Source of the DNA: JBFFXF01 sp041569895
Lineage (GTDB): Bacteria; Planctomycetota; UBA8108; JACQVS01
Direction: 5' to 3'
Length of the DNA stretch: 64,000 bases
NCBI GenBank assembly: GCA_041569895.1
Contig: JBFFXF010000001.1
Location: 22,594-86,593, forward strand
Shown here: piece by piece, positions 1-8,564 of the stretch
Position numbering within the stretch: position 1 is the first letter of the stretch
Layout: the number at the start of each line of letters is the position of its first letter
Notes under the pieces: model-generated
Seen by the model: only the letters and a program-made list of their open reading frames with translations
Databases searched by the model: none
Told to the model about the DNA's origin: nothing
Program-made: the position numbers and the translations under genes

Positions 1-235
1 CGTCGTTGGACGAGATCCCCACCACGGCGACGCCCTTCTCCTGGTAAGTCTCGCACGTCTTCGCGAGGTGCTCGCGGATGTGCTTGACGAACGGGCAGTG
101 GTTGCAGATGAACATGACGAGGAGCGGTTTGCCCTCGAAGTCCGTCCTGGTGACCGTCTCGAGGTCGGTGTCGGGCAGGGAGAAATCCGGCGCGCGAGTG
201 CCGAGCTCGACCATCGTCGATGGCGTCAGTACCAT
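1..235 (-). CDS. Thioredoxin-like / AhpC-TSA family protein (3' end outside window)
   Basis: Only the N-terminal 78 residues are in the window; the gene runs off the left edge. The protein begins MVLTPSTMVELGTRAPDFSL, the usual opening of a peroxiredoxin/TlpA-like thioredoxin fold, and continues to the motif FICNHCPFVKH. That CxxC-type active site is typical of a widespread cytosolic thioredoxin family used for thiol-disulfide exchange or peroxide reduction. No signal peptide is visible. The ATG is preceded by GGAGA seven bases upstream, supporting this start. Exact substrate cannot be inferred from the fragment. Confidence 0.85.
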   Translation of the reverse strand, partial: MVLTPSTMVELGTRAPDFSLPDTDLETVTRTDFEGKPLLVMFICNHCPFVKHIREHLAKTCETYQEKGVAVVGISSND

Positions 236-302
236 GTCACTCTCCTTCGGTGTGTTGTCGACCCGGACCTGCTAAACATAGATAGGCGAATAGAGCAGGT
301 CG

Positions 303-1520
303 TCACCTCCGTGTCGCCCACCGCACGGCGTTGGCGAGCACGCGCCGGTGCGGCTCCTCGGAGGCGTAGTAATCCCAGCCGCAGTAGACCACCGCGCCCT
401 CTCCGAGCCTCGACAGGCCGACGACGATGCCGCCGTCCTGCGCGGTGGCGAGCGCCGTCATGCGCGCGGCCGACTGGACGCGGATGGGGAAAGTCGCGTT
501 GGCGTACGGAATCGTCGACGGGACGCCGCGGACGATGGCGTGCTTCTTGACGACGGTGGCCGTGGACGAGTTCGACGACCCCGAGCAGGACAGCAGCCGG
601 CTCGCCGACAGGAACTGCAGGTTCGCCGTGCCGCCGCACGAGATCACCACGCCACCCTCCCGGACGAAGCGCACGAGGTCGCGAGAGCACTCGGTTGCGA
701 GGACCGACAGTTGCTCGTTGCTGCTCTCGAACTCCGGCAGCAGCACCGCGCCGCAGCGCTTCAGCCGCCGGCGAAAATCGGGCGCCGACGTGCTCTCGAA
801 CTCGTCGAGCCGCGCTCGCGTGCCGCGGAGGATCTCGGACACGTTCGCGTACTCGCCGGACACGTCGGTCCACGTCTTGATGACGAGGAGCCGGTCGGAG
901 CCGCCTCGCCCCGGTCCCGTGCCGATGGTGATGCGCTCGACGTCGCGTCGCGCCAGGCGAAGCGCGCCATAGGACGACCTCATGCCGACGGAGTCGAGCT
1001 CCACCTCGCCGGTGATGGTGAATCGTCTCGCCACCACGGTGTCGTGCGTGGTGCGCGCCTCCGGCTCGAGCTCGATGATGGTCTCGATGAGGTCTCCGAG
1101 CGCCTGCCGGAGCTCATCGGCGTCCTTGCCGTCGATCGCGTTCGCGGCCGCCTCGCGGAGAACGTCGAGGGCGAGGCTGCCCGCGTCGACGATCGCCTGC
1201 CGGCAGCGCTGGCGGGCCTCCGGCTCCTCGGCGTTCCGGAGCGCCTCGATCTCGTCCTCGATCGCCGCACGCTCCTCCTCGGAGAGTCGCGCCGCGAGCT
1301 CGATGCTGCGGACCTCGGCGATCGGCACCGTGAGGACCCCGTACTTCGTTGCGACGCGCACGGCGTCGACGTCGATGAAGCCGACGATGACGTCGCCATG
1401 CCACGTCAGCACCCGGACCGGCTCGGGCTCCTTCGCGGCCGTGGCATCACCGGCCCCATCCGGAGCGGAGGGGATGACGGCGGGGAGGACGACGAGGAGA
1501 AGAGAGCAGAGGCTGTTCAT
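303..1520 (-). CDS. Exported protein of unknown function with amidotransferase-like C-terminus
   Basis: About 405 residues. The chosen ATG gives a short hydrophobic signal-like segment (MNSLCSLLLVVLPAVIPSAP); an upstream in-frame ATG would add 48 residues of non-signal sequence. The next part (RVLTWHGDVIVGFIDVD...YGVLTVPIAEV) is a small beta domain of the kind many planctomycete exported proteins carry. A charged helical stretch follows, then a repeat of the same beta element (ITGEVELDSVGMRSSYGAL). The C-terminal 150 residues read like a ThuA/class I amidotransferase-like Rossmann fold (VREGGVVISCGG, then GEGAVVYCGWDYYA) without an obvious catalytic triad. It lies downstream of the PfkB kinase on the same strand with a gap of about 140 nt. 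No function is assigned. Confidence 0.6.
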   Translation of the reverse strand: MNSLCSLLLVVLPAVIPSAPDGAGDATAAKEPEPVRVLTWHGDVIVGFIDVDAVRVATKYGVLTVPIAEVRSIELAARLSEEERAAIEDEIEALRNAEEPEARQRCRQAIVDAGSLALDVLREAAANAIDGKDADELRQALGDLIETIIELEPEARTTHDTVVARRFTITGEVELDSVGMRSSYGALRLARRDVERITIGTGPGRGGSDRLLVIKTWTDVSGEYANVSEILRGTRARLDEFESTSAPDFRRRLKRCGAVLLPEFESSNEQLSVLATECSRDLVRFVREGGVVISCGGTANLQFLSASRLLSCSGSSNSSTATVVKKHAIVRGVPSTIPYANATFPIRVQSAARMTALATAQDGGIVVGLSRLGEGAVVYCGWDYYASEEPHRRVLANAVRWATRR

Positions 1521-1660
1521 GACGATCGGGGCCGGGCCGCTCCGGAGGCGGGGGACAGGTGGCAGTATCCCTCGAGTGTTGTCGCTCGAGTTTCCCCCGG
1601 ACGCCGCCGGGGACGACAGCCGGCCATCAGTTGCCAGCATAGGGCACCCCGGGAGGGCGG

Positions 1661-2710
1661 TCAAACTCCGATTTGCGCCCCGGCGCCTGGCGGGGACAGT
1701 CGCGCGGCGATCTCGTCCGCGGTTGCCGTCCCGGTGGTGCCGAGCTTGTGGATGACGACCGCCGCCGCCGCCACCGCGATGCGCAGGGCCTGTTCGAGCG
1801 TCGCTCCGCTGGCGAGCATGGCGGTCAGATGCGCAGTGACGGCGTCCCCGGCTCCGACGATGTCGATCTCGCCGCGCACCGGCTCGGCGAGCACGTGATG
1901 GGCGGCGCCCCCGGGCGTCGCGCCGACGATACCATCGGCTGCCAGCGTGACCACGCCGGGACGGCCGATGCGTCGCACGACGCCCGCGAGGCGCTCCGCC
2001 ACGCGCTCGATCGCGGGATCGTCGCCGAGTCCCTGCCAGGCCGTGAACTCGGCGCGGTTCATCTTGAATCCGACCGGCGGGAAGTGCGCCAGGCCGCGAC
2101 GGCTGTCGGCGATCATGAACACGTCGGGCCGCTGCGCGGCGACCTCGTCGACCGTGGCGAGCACGCCGTCCGTGAAGACACCGGTGCCCGCGACGTCGAC
2201 CTGCTCGAGGAAGATCAGCGCGTCCACCTCGCCGGCCCCGAGCGATCGCAGCGACTCGCAGAGCCGCTCGGTGACCCCGGGCGGCGTCGGCGACCAGTTC
2301 TTGATGTCGATGCGCTCGAGCTCGCGCGGCGGGCGACCCGCCTCCATCACGAGCGGCTTGGTGTACGTGAACGTCCGGCGCTCCCCGGTCCTGAAAAAAT
2401 GGTCGAGCCGCACGCCCGGAAGCGCCTCGAGCGCGCGGACCAGCTCCCAGCCCTCGCCGTCCTCGCCGGCGAAGCCGACCGGCAGCAGCGTGCCGACACC
2501 GAGCGCGGCGAGGTTGGTGAGAATGGTGCCGGCGCCGCCGGGCTGGCAGCGAACCGAGACCACGTTGCGGACCGGCAGGCCGGTCTCGAGAGAGTCCTCT
2601 CGGCGATCCGGGTCGATCTCGAAGTAGCGGTCGAGGCAGTAGTCGCCGGCGACGGCCACGCGCAGCCCGCCGAGGCGGGAAGCGAGCTGACGGTACGTTT
2701 CAGGGTTCAT
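1661..2710 (-). CDS. PfkB-family carbohydrate kinase (HldE/RfaE kinase-like)
   Basis: 349 residues of ribokinase/PfkB fold. It should use ATP to phosphorylate a sugar or sugar phosphate in the cytoplasm. The N-terminus (VAVAGDYCLDRYFEID) and the GG motif (CQPGGAGTILTNLAALG) match the substrate lid and binding region. The C-terminal signature DIVGAGDAVTAH has the catalytic base Asp289. Overall similarity is closest to heptose-7-phosphate kinase (kinase half of HldE). The nucleotidyltransferase half is absent, and length fits a free-standing kinase. It is divergent from a SIS-domain isomerase resembling GmhA, so both may act on the same heptose- or sedoheptulose-type substrate; that pairing is inference. 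Confidence 0.85.
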   Translation of the reverse strand: MNPETYRQLASRLGGLRVAVAGDYCLDRYFEIDPDRREDSLETGLPVRNVVSVRCQPGGAGTILTNLAALGVGTLLPVGFAGEDGEGWELVRALEALPGVRLDHFFRTGERRTFTYTKPLVMEAGRPPRELERIDIKNWSPTPPGVTERLCESLRSLGAGEVDALIFLEQVDVAGTGVFTDGVLATVDEVAAQRPDVFMIADSRRGLAHFPPVGFKMNRAEFTAWQGLGDDPAIERVAERLAGVVRRIGRPGVVTLAADGIVGATPGGAAHHVLAEPVRGEIDIVGAGDAVTAHLTAMLASGATLEQALRIAVAAAAVVIHKLGTTGTATADEIAARLSPPGAGAQIGV

Positions 2711-2849
2711 GAAGCGCTCCAGGAGCCGTGTTCGGGCGGCATTCGCCGCCCCGCCCTGTTATAGTTCGCTCCGTCGCCGGGATCGACCCCCCGCTCGGAG
2801 ATCTCCGGGCGAGATGCCGGCCGCACGCTCGGCTGCACGGAGAGACGTC

Positions 2850-3497
2850 ATGGCCAGAAAAGCCACGAAGAGAGAGACGAAGGGAGCCGCGTCGCGCTTC
2901 GACGCAGATTCCGCGGGCCGCTGGGTCGAGGACTACATCGACGCCCACAAGCGAGCGCTCGACTCGATCCCCAGGCAGCAAGTCACGGCGCTCCTGGAGG
3001 AGCTGCAGGCCGCCCTCCGCGAGGACCGCGGCATCTTCGTGTTCGGCAACGGCGGCAGCGCCGCCAACGCCTCGCACTTCATCACCGATCTCGGCAAGGG
3101 CGCGTCGGACGTGACCGAGCCCGCCGGCGCGGGCCGCTTCCGCTGCCTGTCGCTCAACGACAACGTCAGCTGGATGACCGCGATCGGCAACGACTACGCC
3201 TACCAGGACATCTTTCGCCGCCAGCTCGAGAACTTCGCCCGCCCCGGCGACATCGCCATGACGCTGAGCGTCAGCGGCAGCTCCCCGAACGTCGTCGAGG
3301 CGATCACGTGGGCCCGCGAGCACGGCCTCAGGACCATCGCGCTCGTCGGCGGCAAGAAGGGAAAGCTCGCCGAGGTTGCCGAGGAGGTGATCGTCATCGA
3401 CGACCGCCACTACGGCCGCGTCGAGGATGTCCAGATGACGATCTGCCACATGCTCTGCTACGCGTTCATGGAAGGAGCGGTGCCGCCGCCGGCGTGA
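2850..3497 (+). CDS. SIS-domain phosphosugar isomerase (GmhA-like)
   Basis: 215 residues. A SIS domain spans about residues 55-200, with the phosphosugar-binding motif FGNGGSAANASHFITDL and the second serine-rich loop TLSVSGSSPNVVEA. These match sedoheptulose-7-phosphate isomerase (GmhA) and related aldose-ketose isomerases. The ATG follows GGAGAG by four bases; the longer open frame reaching back to 2709 would overlap the divergent kinase. TGTTATAGT near 2757 resembles an extended -10 element, without a clear -35. The stop codon is followed within 12 nt by a long (CCCGTN)n tract. Substrate identity is inferred only from the PfkB neighbour. Confidence 0.85.
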   Translation: MARKATKRETKGAASRFDADSAGRWVEDYIDAHKRALDSIPRQQVTALLEELQAALREDRGIFVFGNGGSAANASHFITDLGKGASDVTEPAGAGRFRCLSLNDNVSWMTAIGNDYAYQDIFRRQLENFARPGDIAMTLSVSGSSPNVVEAITWAREHGLRTIALVGGKKGKLAEVAEEVIVIDDRHYGRVEDVQMTICHMLCYAFMEGAVPPPA

Positions 3498-3508
3498 GCC
3501 GGTCCCGC

Positions 3509-3846
3509 ACCCGTCCCCGTTCCCGTCCCCGTCCCCGTTCCCGTCCCCGTTCCCGTCCCCGTTCCCGGTCCCGGTCCCGGTCCCGGTCCCGTGCCCGTGC
3601 CCGTGCCCGTGCCCGTGCCCGTGCCCGAACTCGTGCTCGTCGGCGTACACCCGATGAGACTCGGAGTTCTCACTCTCGCGGGGAGCAAGGAACGGGAACG
3701 CAGCTGACGCAGATTGAGAAAGCCGCGATCGGCGGGAATCGGTCTCGGATCTCTGTCCTCCGACGTCGGACATCGGACATCGGACTCGGGCTCGGAGTCG
3801 GAATCGGAGTCGGAGTCGCGTCTTCGAGGACGAGGACGAGGACGAG
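3509..3846 (+). repeat. Composite intergenic repeat: modules A, C, B and GAGGAC tract
   Basis: This fills the gap between two convergent genes. From 3509 to about 3628 the sequence is about twenty CCCGTN hexamers in runs of like variants (CCCGTC/CCCGTT, then CCCGGT, then CCCGTG). At 3691-3720 lies the 9-mer module C in reverse orientation (GACGCAGATTGA), at 3768-3820 GGAGTC/GGAATC hexamers (module B reversed), and at 3823-3846 GAGGAC repeats. Open frames across it encode only GHGHGH or GTGTGT and are not genes. Confidence 0.9.
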
Positions 3847-3861
3847 AGCAGGGTCCGGGGC

Positions 3862-5466
3862 CTAAAAGCGCTGCAGGCGCCGGAAGCGGGGTCGTTCCGC
3901 CGCGTTCGCGACCATCCACGTCGTGTCCGCCACCGCGTGGACGATGCGCTGCATCATGTCGAGCGTCAGTTTCTCGACGTCGTCGCCCGGCTGGTGGTAG
4001 TCTCCCTCGTCGTCGGAGTGGAAGACGAGGACGGGGATCTCCCGCGCGAAGAAGGGGAAGTGGTCGCTTCTCGCGTTGACACGCGAGCCGGCGAAGTTTG
4101 GCTCGGCGATTCCAGCGCGCTCCAGGGCGAGGCGCGCCGATCGGTCGAGGACGTGGCAGTAGAACCCACCCATCGCCAGGACGGTGTTCCTGGTCGAGCG
4201 CCCGACCATGTCCATGTTGATCATCGCCACCGTCTGGTCGAGCGGCACCAGCGGGTGCTCGACGTAGTAGCGTGATCCGAGGAGGCCCTTCTCCTCCGCG
4301 TTGAACGCGATGAAGAGCACGCTCCGGCGCGGACGTACCGGCTGGTGAACGAACGCGCCGGCGATCTCGAGGAGCGCCGCGGTGCCGCTCGCGTTGTCGT
4401 TGGCGCCGTTCATCACCTCGCCGCCGCGGATGCCCTCGTGGTCGAGGTGCGCCCCGATGACCACCCACTCGTCGCGCACCGCCGGGTCGGCGCCGCGCAG
4501 CGCCGCCGCGACGTTCCAGGTCGGCAGCGTCTCGCGCCGGCGATCGAGCCCGAGCGTCACCTGCACGCCGGTGGCGCGTGAGCGCGGCTGGCGGGACGCA
4601 TCGATCTCGCGCTGGAGGGCCTCGAGGTCGATCGCTCGCGAGACCTGCTCGACGAGCCGCTTGCCGGCGAAGACGAAGGGGATGCCCGGGCCGCCGTCGT
4701 CATCGGGCCGATCGCCGTCGCCGTTCGCCCCGCCGGCGAGCCCGGAGATCGCCCGCCCGCCGCTCGAGCCGAAGTGGCGCTGCCCGCCGCAGTGGATCGG
4801 ATCGTTGACCAGCACGAGGCCGGCGGCGCCGTGTCGGATGGCGTTCTCGAGCTTGGTGTCGAAGCGAGCGTGCCGGGTGTGGGTCCTCCCCTCGAACCAC
4901 GACTCGCGTTCCCGCTCGCGCGGCTCGTGACGCAGGACGAGGACGACCTTGCCCTTGATGTCGATGCCGTCGTAGTCGTCGTAGTCGTGCTCGGGGGCCG
5001 TGATGCCGTAGCCGCAGAAGACGAGCTCCGACGTTGCGCGCCCGCCGCCGCTCCACGGAAAGATCGCGAAGTCCGGTCCCGGTCGGAGAGGCTGGCCGTC
5101 GACCTCGAGGCTGACGTTCTCGAACGCGGTCGCCGCGAGCCGGAACGGTTGAAAGAAGCGGCGGGGACCGGTGGCGCCGTCCGGCGTCGACCCGACCGGC
5201 TCGAGTCCGAGTTGCTCGAAGTGCGACGCGATGTAGAGCGTCGCGAGCTCGTTCCCGCGCGAGGCCGAGTCGCGCCCCTCGAGCTGATCGCTGGCGAGGA
5301 AGCGGACGTGCGCGAGCAGGCGCCGCTGTGTGATGCGAGCGGGATCGAGAACGGCTGCCGCGTCCGCCACCGCAAGCGGCGACGGGCTCCCGGCGAACGC
5401 CAGTGGCTGGAGCAGCGCGACGGCGATCGGAATGACCGTCACCGCCAGCGCGCGCCGCGTCAGCAC
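3862..5466 (-). CDS. M28-family zinc peptidase with PA-type insert, exported
   Basis: 534 residues from a GTG at 5466, four bases after the upstream gene's stop and preceded by CCGGAG; an earlier ATG at 5541 would lie inside that gene. An N-terminal signal segment (ALAVTVIPIAVALLQPLAFAG) is followed by a PA-like region (KGKVVLVLRHEP...AAGLVLVND). The C-terminal M28 domain has the ligand motifs IGAHLDHEGI, GANDNASGTA, AFNAEEKGLLGS, NMDMVGR and FHSDDEGDYHQPGDD. It should be an exported or lipid-boundary aminopeptidase or carboxypeptidase using two zinc ions. Translational coupling with the upstream dockerin protein suggests an operon. Confidence 0.88.
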   Translation of the reverse strand: MLTRRALAVTVIPIAVALLQPLAFAGSPSPLAVADAAAVLDPARITQRRLLAHVRFLASDQLEGRDSASRGNELATLYIASHFEQLGLEPVGSTPDGATGPRRFFQPFRLAATAFENVSLEVDGQPLRPGPDFAIFPWSGGGRATSELVFCGYGITAPEHDYDDYDGIDIKGKVVLVLRHEPRERERESWFEGRTHTRHARFDTKLENAIRHGAAGLVLVNDPIHCGGQRHFGSSGGRAISGLAGGANGDGDRPDDDGGPGIPFVFAGKRLVEQVSRAIDLEALQREIDASRQPRSRATGVQVTLGLDRRRETLPTWNVAAALRGADPAVRDEWVVIGAHLDHEGIRGGEVMNGANDNASGTAALLEIAGAFVHQPVRPRRSVLFIAFNAEEKGLLGSRYYVEHPLVPLDQTVAMINMDMVGRSTRNTVLAMGGFYCHVLDRSARLALERAGIAEPNFAGSRVNARSDHFPFFAREIPVLVFHSDDEGDYHQPGDDVEKLTLDMMQRIVHAVADTTWMVANAAERPRFRRLQRF

Positions 5467-5467
5467 G

Positions 5468-7051
5468 TCAACACTCCGGGAGCCCGTCCGGCGTCGGATC
5501 GAGACCGGCTTCCGGGAACGGCTCCGGCATCGGCGGTCCACCCTGGAAGAGGAAGTTCAGGATGTAGACGCCGTCGGAGAGGTCCGTGTTGCCGTCGTCG
5601 TTGGCATCGAGGGAGTCGCGGCACGGAGACGCGGCCGGCTGGCCGAGGAACAGGTCGTTGAAGACGGAGACGCCGTCGGAGAGGTCGACGTTGCCGCTGT
5701 TGTTGGTGTCGCCGCGAATGAAAGGCGTCCCCGCGGGGTAGCAGAAACCCCTGTCGTCGAAGTCACAGCCCGCGTCGGTGCACACCTCGACGCGCACGCA
5801 ACCCCCCGCGTCACACTCGGGGGCGGTCACGAGGAGCTGTGACCCCCCGCCGCCGAGCTCCGCGGGCACGACGACACCGCACACGCGGACGACGAGGTTC
5901 GGGGCGTCGGTGAAGTTGCGGCCGATGATGAAGAACGTCGATCCGGCCTCACCCTCGTTGTTGACGAAGGAGTCGATGACCGGGACGCCCGGCGGCTCGG
6001 GATAGGTGAAGCCGTCGGGATCCGTCACGCAGCCGAAATCGTTGCAGACCTCGACCCCGGCGGGGCCCGGACCGCAGTCGGGCGCGGTCACCTGGATCGT
6101 CTGCGGGTTCGGCACGTTGAAGGTCGCCTCGGCGCCGAAGACCCGGACGGTGGTCCCCGGCTTGTCGAAGTTCTCGCCGACGACGATGAACACCGTTCCC
6201 GGCGGGCCGCTGTTGTTGATGTACTGGTCCTCGAAGATCACCGGCGCGTTCGACGGGTACTCGAACCCCTCGGGCTCGACGGTGCAGCCGAAGTCGTTGC
6301 AGACCTCGATGCGCGCCTTGCCAGGAGTGCACTCTGGAGCCGTCACCTGGAGGTTCTCGTCATCGATCACGATGAACTCCGCCGGCTTGTTGCAGACCGA
6401 GACGCGCAATCCCGGCTGTTCGAAGTTCTCGCCGACGATGAAGAAGATCGTTCCCGGATCGCCGCGGTTCTGGGCGAAGTCGGTCAGCTTCGGCCGCGGA
6501 TCGATGATGGTGAGGTCTCCATCCTCGAGATTCGGGGGCGGCGAGAAGGAGTTCCCGTCGGAGTCGGTCATGACGTTCGTCCGCACGGGGCTGACGTTCG
6601 TCCGGTTGACGAGGTTGAGCACGGTCTCCGTGGCAGTCGAGGAACGCACGTCGATGACGAGTCGCAGGAGCTCGAGATCGGATCCCGGCTCGAGGTGCCG
6701 ATCCGCGGTCGCCTGCGACGTGCTGAAGACGACGCCCCAGACCACGCGGCCGGCGCTGTCGTCGATGGTCCCGTCGGCCCATTCGGGGGACAGGCCGGCG
6801 ACGGCGTCGCCGAGCTGGACCTCCTTGATCCGGATCTTCGTGCGCTCGTACTCGATGGAGATCGAGAATCCGTAGAGGTCCTCGTCGACATCCGCGCGGA
6901 TCGAGATGACCTGGTTCGCCGCGTTGATCGGCAGCCTCGCGTCCTCGATGGAGAAGCGATTCACCGCCTGGAGGTCCGTTCCCGTGGTCAGGATGACGAC
7001 AAGGAGAAGCACGCCGAGGAGCGCGCCCGTGTGCGACTGTCGAAAGCTCAT
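5468..7051 (-). CDS. Secreted cohesin-like / triple IPT-TIG / dockerin protein
   Basis: 527 residues. ATG 7051 is chosen because it directly starts a signal peptide (SFRQSHTGALLGVLLLVVIL); the 37 residues upstream in frame are not signal-like. Residues about 30-190 resemble a cohesin-type beta sandwich (ISIRADVDEDLYGFSISIEY). Three IPT/TIG units follow, each with a motif like GTIFFIVGENFEQPGLRV and a closing VEVCNDFGC. The C-terminus is a planctomycete-type dockerin pair: RGDTNNSGNVDLSDGVSVFN and a second DANDDGNTDLSDG loop, both EF-hand-like calcium loops. It probably acts at the cell surface or as an adhesin; the partner is unknown. The stop overlaps the start region of the M28 peptidase gene. 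Confidence 0.85.
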   Translation of the reverse strand: MSFRQSHTGALLGVLLLVVILTTGTDLQAVNRFSIEDARLPINAANQVISIRADVDEDLYGFSISIEYERTKIRIKEVQLGDAVAGLSPEWADGTIDDSAGRVVWGVVFSTSQATADRHLEPGSDLELLRLVIDVRSSTATETVLNLVNRTNVSPVRTNVMTDSDGNSFSPPPNLEDGDLTIIDPRPKLTDFAQNRGDPGTIFFIVGENFEQPGLRVSVCNKPAEFIVIDDENLQVTAPECTPGKARIEVCNDFGCTVEPEGFEYPSNAPVIFEDQYINNSGPPGTVFIVVGENFDKPGTTVRVFGAEATFNVPNPQTIQVTAPDCGPGPAGVEVCNDFGCVTDPDGFTYPEPPGVPVIDSFVNNEGEAGSTFFIIGRNFTDAPNLVVRVCGVVVPAELGGGGSQLLVTAPECDAGGCVRVEVCTDAGCDFDDRGFCYPAGTPFIRGDTNNSGNVDLSDGVSVFNDLFLGQPAASPCRDSLDANDDGNTDLSDGVYILNFLFQGGPPMPEPFPEAGLDPTPDGLPEC

Positions 7052-7221
7052 ATTTGACTCTGCAGTCCTGTTTTCCACGCTGGAAGAGGATCCCGGACGG
7101 CTCTGGCCGACCAGCCACGTCGAGCGCCCGGGTACCGTGAGCCGGGACCCACCCCACCCCAATCCGCAGATTATCTCACAGCTCGCGGGCGGCTTGCAGA
7201 AATTTCTCGGGCGCCTTCGGC

Positions 7222-7282
7222 GGGGACGGGGACGGGCACGGGCACGGGTACGGGAACGGGTACGGGAACGATTACGGGAGTC
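7222..7282 (-). repeat. Module A tract (GGGNAC)n
   Basis: About ten hexamers of GGGNAC on the plus strand, that is CCCGTN on the minus strand, starting about 18 nt past the stop codon of the minus-strand M29 gene. G3N3 spacing on the plus strand satisfies a G-quadruplex pattern. Confidence 0.85.
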
Positions 7283-7300
7283 ACGACCGCGTCCGTGTGT

Positions 7301-8422
7301 TCAGCTCTCGCCCAGGCGGTCCGGATTGAGGCCGGCGAGGTCGTCGGTGACGAAGATCCCGTCCCTGCGGATCGGCTCGCCGTCGAAACGGATCTCGCCG
7401 CCGCCGTACTCGGGTCGCTGGATCGTCACCAGGTCCCAGTGGATCTCGGAGCGGTTGCCGTTGTCGGCCTCCTCGTACGCCTGGCCGGGAGTGAAGTGGA
7501 ACGAGCCGGCGATCTTCTCGTCGAAGAGGATGTCGAGCATCGGCGTCAGGATGCGCGGGTTGAATGCGATCGAGAACTCGCCGACGTACCGCGCTCCCTC
7601 GTCCGAGTCGAGGATCTCCTCGATGCGCTTCTGGGGCCTCGCCGAGACGTTGACGACGCGGCCGCGCTCGAACTCGAGGACGATGTTCTCGAAGACGACC
7701 CCGTGGTACGGGCTCGGGGTGTTCACCGAGAGCTTCCCCTCGACCGAATCGCGCACCGGCGCGGTGAACACCTCGCCGTCCGGGATGTTCTGGGTTCCGG
7801 CGCAGCCGATCGCCGGGATGCCCTCGATCGAGAAACGGAGATCGGTGCCGGGACCGATGATGTGCACTTCGCGCGTCTTCTCCATGCGCTCCACCAGCGG
7901 CTCCATCGCCCGCGCCATGGCGACGTAGTCGAGCGTCGACACGTCGAAGAAGAAGTCCTCGAACGCCTCCGTCGATTGCCGCGCGAGCTGCGCCATCGAG
8001 GGGTTCGGCCAGCGCAGCACGACCCATTTCGTCTTCGGCACGCGGATCTCGCTGTGCACTCTCTTCCAGAGCGTGCGCTGGAAGATCGCCAGACGTTCCT
8101 GGGGGATGTCGGAGTGCTCCGAGATGTTGCTCGAGCCGCGGACGCCGATGTAGGCCTGCACGTTCTCCATCTGGAGCTTCTCGACCTCGGCCCAGAGCTC
8201 CATCTGCTCCGCGCTCGCGTTCAGGTAGAGCTCGCGAAGAACACGGTTGTGCTTCGTCATGCAGAGGGGCACGCCGCCGGCCTCGACGACCGCGCGGATG
8301 AGAACGACGAGGAACTCCTCCGGGATGTCGTAGGCCTCGATGAGCACCTTCTCGTCGGGGTTGATCTTGGTCGAGTGGCCGACCAGAATGTCGGCGAGTT
8401 TCCTGTAGCGTGGATCGAACAC
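7301..8422 (-). CDS. M29-family metallo-aminopeptidase
   Basis: 373 residues from a GTG at 8422, preceded by GGGAGA; the upstream ATG at 8533 would add 37 low-similarity residues. The sequence is the thermophilic-aminopeptidase (AmpS/aminopeptidase T) family: VFDPRYRKLADILVGHSTKI at the start, metal-ligand motifs PDGEVFTAPVRDSVEG, YVGEFSIAFN and GNRSEIHWDLV, and the closing IRRDGIF. The enzyme is cytoplasmic, a dinuclear-metal peptidase releasing N-terminal residues. No signal peptide is seen. It is the last gene before module A and has no obvious operon partner. Confidence 0.88.
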   Translation of the reverse strand: MFDPRYRKLADILVGHSTKINPDEKVLIEAYDIPEEFLVVLIRAVVEAGGVPLCMTKHNRVLRELYLNASAEQMELWAEVEKLQMENVQAYIGVRGSSNISEHSDIPQERLAIFQRTLWKRVHSEIRVPKTKWVVLRWPNPSMAQLARQSTEAFEDFFFDVSTLDYVAMARAMEPLVERMEKTREVHIIGPGTDLRFSIEGIPAIGCAGTQNIPDGEVFTAPVRDSVEGKLSVNTPSPYHGVVFENIVLEFERGRVVNVSARPQKRIEEILDSDEGARYVGEFSIAFNPRILTPMLDILFDEKIAGSFHFTPGQAYEEADNGNRSEIHWDLVTIQRPEYGGGEIRFDGEPIRRDGIFVTDDLAGLNPDRLGES

Positions 8423-8564
8423 AGACCGTCTCCCTTCGCTGATCGAGGCCTCAGTCCGGCCGTCTCGGTCGTCGAGATCGTTGGTCGCGGGTTCCGGAGA
8501 ATGTACCCGGAACGGTTCACGACCTGAATCCAAAACCTGATTCCCGGCTCCCGGGTCGCGCGTC

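Noticed and set aside
2700..3773. Frame encoding HGHGHG and GTGTGT repeats
   Set aside because: It is a translation of the (CCCGTN)n tract and lies opposite the SIS gene.
3509..3846. Possible CRISPR array
   Set aside because: Units are 6-9 bases, contiguous, with no spacers of constant length and no cas genes.
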